From assembly GCA_963669155.1 (NCBI GenBank), contig OZ022576.1:11679434-11743433 (forward strand): a stretch of DNA of 64,000 nt. Direction: 5' to 3'. The notes under the pieces were generated by a model. The model searched no databases. It was not told where the DNA came from and saw only the letters and a program-made list of their open reading frames with translations. This DNA is from Arbacia lixula. Taxonomy: Eukaryota; Echinodermata; Echinoidea; Arbacioida; Arbaciidae. The position numbers were made by a program, and so were the translations under genes. Below, one piece after another: positions 1 to 64,000 of this stretch; positions within the stretch are counted from its first letter, which is position 1, and each line of letters starts with the position of its first letter.

Positions 1-530
1 TGAATTGTTTGATCTCATGACATCATGTAGTATATTAAAGATCTACATGTACATGTATTTTTGGAACATACATGTAGTATGTGGGTAGGCTCGAGTATAC
101 AAAGTATGTTGACCATTTAGTATGGTGATTCAAATGATTGTGTTCTTTTGAAAATGTTTGTTTTTGTGCTATCTAACAACATTTTTCAAGTTGCCAAAAT
201 TATCTTTGTGCTGTCCAACCAGCCATTGCTCTATGAGTTTCTGATGAATTTCTGAGGGAAGAATCGCGGTTGCAATTTGAGACCCTTGTTTACAAACTTG
301 TAATCATGCACAATGATGATAATATAATTATCATATTTACCACATACATATATAATGTATTTAAATCTTGAATCTACAGTAGTTGGGTTCTTTGAATCAT
401 ACAATGTTCAAGTTTCTCTGAAAGTAGGTTTATCTTTGTAGCATAATGTACATCTTTAGAATGTAAACTTCAAATAACATGAAAAAAAAAATACATTTTT
501 TAAAACCACTCTATTTACATGTACTTGTAG
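1..530 (+). other. 5' flank or upstream intron of the E-protein gene
   Basis: AT-rich sequence with an ACATGTACATGTA block near 43-57 and a short A run at 482-490. It ends at a probable splice acceptor AG (529-530). No CpG-rich promoter, TATA-box arrangement or upstream coding exon is visible, so the transcription start probably lies outside the window. Confidence 0.5.
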
Positions 531-540
531 GAATATCACA

Positions 541-63773
<63,233 letters not shown>

Positions 63774-64000
63774 GTAAGTCAAGGTTCCAGATTTGTCATT
63801 TTGTTTAATTCATTCTTGATTTGATTTTTGTTTGATTGTGCTAATTGTAGTACTTTTATGGTAGCCAATGTTAAATTCCAGGTGAGTGTTTGAATACCAT
63901 GGGCATTGTAATATATTATTGTACTTTTTATAAGATATGTTTATTCAATATTTAGTCACATTGTAGTGAAAGTAGACATGAAGATCTGACGGATAGAGTT
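63774..64000 (+). other. Start of intron 7 (incomplete)
   Basis: It begins with the consensus donor GTAAGT after the TCG codon of exon 7 and runs to the window end as AT-rich sequence. Confidence 0.85.

Noticed and set aside
63774..64000. bHLH domain or alternative E-protein start exon
   Set aside because: Neither a bHLH peptide nor an MYCAY-type alternative first exon known from vertebrate TCF4/TCF12 was found; both are expected downstream.

Overview
The window is eukaryotic, intron-dominated DNA from a marine invertebrate deuterostome, most likely an echinoderm and plausibly a sea urchin. The basis is an E-protein gene of deuterostome type with introns up to 33 kb, AT-rich introns full of the palindromic word ACATGTAC, and short palindromic MITE-like elements, one with the CGCGAA-rich sequence common in marine invertebrate genomes. 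The species call is inference. There are no operons, CRISPR arrays, rRNA or recognisable tRNA genes. The one gene supported is the 5' part of a class I bHLH transcription factor (E-protein; single pre-duplication counterpart of vertebrate TCF3/TCF4/TCF12 and fly daughterless), on the + strand and leaving the window at the 3' end. Seven coding exons (541-609, 4055-4142, 36922-36977, 39287-39380, 48840-48895, 61690-61825, 63742-63773) join in one open frame of 177 codons with GT-AG junctions throughout. They encode the N-terminal AD1 activation domain (DKELSDLLDFSA-MFSPP), a Ser/Gly/Pro/Tyr-rich linker, and the conserved KPGSPYMYNRRR...HKRRKAPG segment. The second activation domain and the bHLH domain must lie beyond base 64000. 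Layout: 1-530 is 5' flank or an upstream intron. Intron 1 (3.4 kb) carries a 400-bp pyrimidine tract, a degenerate palindromic MITE and a TA microsatellite. Intron 2 (32.8 kb) is by far the largest and holds many discrete, GC-raised, repeat-poor islands separated by AT-rich repeat-bearing sequence. Intron 3 (2.3 kb) has two such islands. Intron 4 (9.5 kb) and intron 5 (12.8 kb) have more islands and several dispersed repeats. Intron 6 (1.9 kb) has a purine tract. Three dispersed repeat families each occur twice: 6539-7027 with 41234-41676, 32164-32353 with 53502-53702, and 44627-45736 with 54741-55160. A nearly perfect 83-bp palindrome lies at 25448-25530. The most interesting content is non-coding. 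About 25 islands look, by eye, like candidate cis-regulatory modules of a developmental regulator: some contain precise inverted repeats and paired homeodomain or GATA-type sites. No conservation or reporter data are available here, so these are hypotheses. No novel protein-coding system was found; the other open frames look like chance or low-complexity shadows.
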